The notes under the pieces are model-generated. The model did not search any database and was not told the DNA's origin. It saw only the letters and a program-made list of their open reading frames with translations. Of a DNA stretch of 10,499 bases, positions 8,220 to 10,499 are shown in pieces. Positions within the stretch are counted from its first letter, which is position 1. Every line of letters starts with the position of its first letter. The stretch covers positions 1-10,499 of the forward strand of contig JAMQCK010001239.1 of NCBI GenBank assembly GCA_024196135.1, given 5' to 3'. The position numbers and the translations under genes are program-made. The DNA comes from Pleurotus ostreatus/Saccharomyces cerevisiae fusant. Lineage: Eukaryota > Opisthokonta.

Positions 8220-8312
8220 CTACGTAGATAAGTCCCTGATATCGTCAGCCAGAGCCTTGATTTCCTCCTCAACGACCTTCAACCTCTCCTGCAACTTCCT
8301 CACTCTCAGCAT
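8220..8312 (-). other. In-frame 30-codon extension after the MYND stop codon, coiled-coil-like
   Basis: Directly after the TAG at 8313-8315 the same frame continues with ATG and 30 sense codons before a second TAG at 8220-8222. The peptide contains LQERLKVVEEEIKALADDI, with hydrophobic residues at heptad spacing, and it follows the charged end ERRETLDRRNK without a change in character. This suggests that the MYND protein once ended, or can still end, at 8220. Readthrough, a recent nonsense change, or a sequencing error are all possible. Confidence 0.5.
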
Positions 8313-10261
8313 CTACTTATTGCGTCGGTCGAGCGTCTCCCGGCGCTCCTCTGATGACACTGGCAGGTTGCGCACGGAGTCCATATCTTGAAGAAGCTCT
8401 GTTGGATACTTCGCCAGCTGCTCTTGAAGGTCCCGATACTCCAATCCAACCATGGGTGTGCTCTCCACAGGCTCGAATCGCTGCTCTGGCCCATCTTCCC
8501 ACACGCAGTAGATTGAGCAGACACGCGGTCCGGACCCGCACTCGTCCAGATCGCCGACCACATGCCCTGACTTATGGCCAACGAGGAGTACGATGATGTC
8601 GCAGTGGTGACGGCGGTCAGGGTTGCGCGTCGAGACCTCCGCGATCACAGCCCTCACGTTGGCGTGCAAGTAGGCCATGGAGACGTCCCCAATGAGAGCC
8701 ATATCCCGCGCGTTCATCCACCCTGGAGAACTGTGTCAGCAGTGAGCCAAACGCCAGAGGTGAGCTGAACTTACCCATTGGCGCACGACACACGGTACTG
8801 TGTTTACCGCGCCAATCCTTGTTCCTGCAATCCTCAGAGCAATAGAAGGCGTTTTCGCACCTGCCGCTATGCAGCATCCTCGTAGCGCCGGCTCGTTTAC
8901 AGCAACTTCCATCCTCCTCCTGTACAAGTGATTATTCTCGCAGAAAAGGCTAGGTTTTGAAACTGAATCACCTTGTCTGTGCAGCAGCCTTGACAATGCA
9001 TGCGCATAGCTCGCCGCTGTTGTTGCACGATATCGAGCGAGGGATACCGCTCCTTGTAGGTGAATGCAAGGTCCTCAAATGCCTCGTTCAGGGTGGTCAA
9101 TCGCGCTTCGTCCTTCAGCAGCGTTGGTCCATTTGCGACATGGAAAGCCAGGAACGGCCTCCAATAGTTGAACATTCGCGTGAGTCCGCGAATCATTGCC
9201 GTGATCTTGACTTGCAGCTCGTTCTGGGTCGGCGGCACCGCCTCGATCATGCGCACCATAGCATCGAATAAGCCGGCCTTGATGGAAACCTCGTAGATGC
9301 GATAGCTGGACGCGAACATCCAGAGGTGCTGCAGATACAAGCAGGCGTCCACCGTGACTTTCCATGCCTGGGTGTCGATGGCGTACGACATGGCGGCGAT
9401 GATATCGGCGACAGAGGCATCGGGCACGGAGCGCGGGGTCAGCTCTGCGCAGTTGGTCATCAAGTGGTATGCCAGCTCGTAGAGGTCCTCCGACAGCTCG
9501 GACTCCATCGTGCGCACCGCCCGGGCGTAGTACGAGATGGCCCAATAGAGGCGGCGGGGTCGGCCCTTGACGCAGGAGGCGACGATACGCCCCATCTCTG
9601 GGCCGATAGATGGAGATTCTGGAAAGCCGCCAGACGACAACGGCAGGCAGAGACAGAACATGTACATCCACCTCAGCATCCCAGAGATCATCCCGTCTGG
9701 TGGTGCCGGGACGTATTGCGGTAGGTGCAGCCAGAGGTCCACGAGGTAGACGTCCAGACGAGTGCTCGAGAGCCAATTGCGAAGGCTCCGATCTTCAGCA
9801 GTAATGCGCGGGCGTACGAGACCATCCAAGACCATTTTGAAGAGAAGGGCGATATCGAGGGAGTACGGCGCGAAGTCCTCTACCGGCACGATATTCCTGT
9901 TCATGGGGTGCAGGAAATCCACCCACTGCACTACAACCGGCGCGACCACGCAGAGGGAGTCCCACAGGCGCGACGGGTATTTTGATAACCCGAGGGCGTC
10001 GACCTCACTACAGAGCAGGGTATATCGCCTTAGCTCCTCCCTGGCAATTTGGGTAGCAGAAGCAGGCAGTCTCAGCGGTCGGTGGCCAGGTTGTCGTTGA
10101 GGTGGTCCCTGGTCAAAGTTGCGAAAGAGTTGGCCGCGAACGAGCACAGCCTTGAGTTTCGCCAGCGCTGCTTGGGGAGACGGTGCACCCAGCTTCTCGA
10201 GAGAAATAGCCAGGAAGGCAGCGAGTACCCTCGTCAGCTCTGTGGATTCGGCCGGGGGCAT
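8313..10261 (-). CDS. MYND-type zinc-finger protein, complete, three exons
   Basis: Exons 10261-8972, 8919-8775 and 8722-8313, separated by two 52-bp GT-AG introns, give 614 residues. Seen: an alpha-helical N-terminal 420 residues without a known catalytic motif but with LWDSLCVVAPVVVQWVDFLHPMNRNIVP-type sequence familiar from a large basidiomycete MYND family; a MYND finger at 423-474 (C423, C426, C436, C437, C451, then YC457SEDC461RNKDW, H470, C474); and a C-terminal region of about 135 residues ending in charged helices. Known: MYND fingers bind two zinc ions and mediate protein-protein contacts; no enzyme activity is implied here, and there is no SET domain. Start choice: ATG 10261 has A at -3 (GCGAAAATG) and precedes MPPAESTELTRVLAAFLAISL. 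The frame is also open upstream to the window edge, so a longer N-terminus cannot be excluded. The stop is discussed under the extension at 8220-8312. Confidence 0.88.
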
Positions 10262-10310
10262 TTTCGCGTCTCGGCTGGTGAGTGAAGAAAGGAATCCGAG
10301 CTCAGGCAAA

Positions 10311-10328
10311 CGACCAAATATTTGGTCG
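10311..10328. repeat. Perfect 18-bp palindrome CGACCAAATATTTGGTCG, copy B
   Basis: It equals its own reverse complement over 18 bp. It lies about 50 bp upstream of the chosen MYND start, so probably in the 5' untranslated or core promoter region. It is related to the palindrome at 8120-8135. Inferred roles include a dimeric transcription-factor site or an RNA hairpin. Confidence 0.75.
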
Positions 10329-10346
10329 ATCAGGAAATTGGACTTG

Positions 10347-10363
10347 CACGTGATCGATTTAAA
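10347..10363 (-). promoter_or_regulatory. E-box (CACGTG) and TTTAAA upstream of the MYND gene
   Basis: CACGTG at 10347-10352 and a TATA-like TTTAAA at 10358-10363 lie about 85-100 bp upstream of ATG 10261. Both fit a fungal core promoter and favour 10261 as the start over the longer open frame. Support is positional only. Confidence 0.3.
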
Positions 10364-10499
10364 CTTTGCGTCTTCCCATCGTGCATCGCGCGATTCGAAA
10401 AAGAGGAAAGCAGAGGTCTGCCTGGGTGTATTTCTGGGGGGCAGGACCAGGATGCGGCTTTCCCATCCATTCCAGTCCACTTGGGTGCGGTGGGACACG

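Noticed and set aside
7715..8272. Minus-strand 185-codon frame between the MYND and SDR genes
   Set aside because: It overlaps SDR exon 1 in a different frame, shows no domain, and its plausible part (about 8150-7900) could at best be a decayed fragment. Not enough to call a gene.
9075..9776. Minus-strand 233-codon frame within the MYND gene
   Set aside because: It is a shifted-frame shadow of the MYND protein's first exon, Arg/His/Pro-rich with no coherent motif.
10262..10498. Extending the MYND protein upstream to the window edge
   Set aside because: The frame is open, but an ATG with good context at 10261 and promoter-like elements and a palindrome upstream favour the shorter protein. 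Left as an alternative.
1..10499. CRISPR arrays, tRNA or rRNA genes, bacterial operons or defence systems
   Set aside because: No regularly spaced repeats, no cloverleaf or rRNA sequence seen, and the intron-rich fungal gene structure excludes a prokaryotic reading.

Overview
The window looks like a gene-poor, transposon-bearing stretch of a basidiomycete (Agaricomycete-type, possibly polypore-like) genome. Coding blocks are GC-rich and split by introns mostly of 46-63 bp with GT-AG ends. The protein families (a BED-finger hAT transposase, a CENP-B/pogo-like DDE endonuclease with a charged tail, and a MYND-finger protein of the fungal 'FLHP-x-N-x-NIVP' type) are typical of that group. No database search was possible; the assignments rest on motifs and on my knowledge of these families.

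Left part (1-3205, minus strand): a hAT DNA transposon. Its transposase can be assembled from eight exons starting at 2987 and running off the left edge, so the C-terminal dimerisation domain is not in the window. Its right terminus appears to lie at 3205, where the minus strand begins CAGTGGCACGGGTC, preceded inward by a GGGTC/GACCC hairpin and G-rich subterminal repeats. One splice acceptor is TAA instead of TAG, so this copy is probably dead.

Next part (3206-5501, plus strand): a pogo/Tc5-like DDE transposase with all three catalytic aspartates. Its open frame begins within 6 bp of the hAT terminus and has no start codon before the catalytic domain. The likely reading is that the hAT element jumped into the 5' end of this gene.

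Middle (5502-7790): a gene-free stretch of about 530 bp, then a Ser/Pro-rich hypothetical reading frame (minus, about 7095-6038) with a frame change and a GC-rich hairpin-forming 3' part. After that come the first three exons of a short-chain dehydrogenase/reductase (minus, 7790-7276), which ends just after the Rossmann half and lacks the catalytic half.

Right part (7791-10499): a spacer of about 430 bp, then a complete three-exon MYND zinc-finger protein (minus, 10261-8313). This is followed in frame, after a TAG codon, by 30 codons that read as a coiled coil. The gene is bracketed by two almost identical palindromes (GACCAAAT-N-TTTGGTC), about 50 bp before its start and about 85 bp after its second stop. 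The host genes show no obvious functional link to one another. I see no new defence or biosynthetic system here; the interest lies in nested insertion, gene decay and unexplained palindromes.
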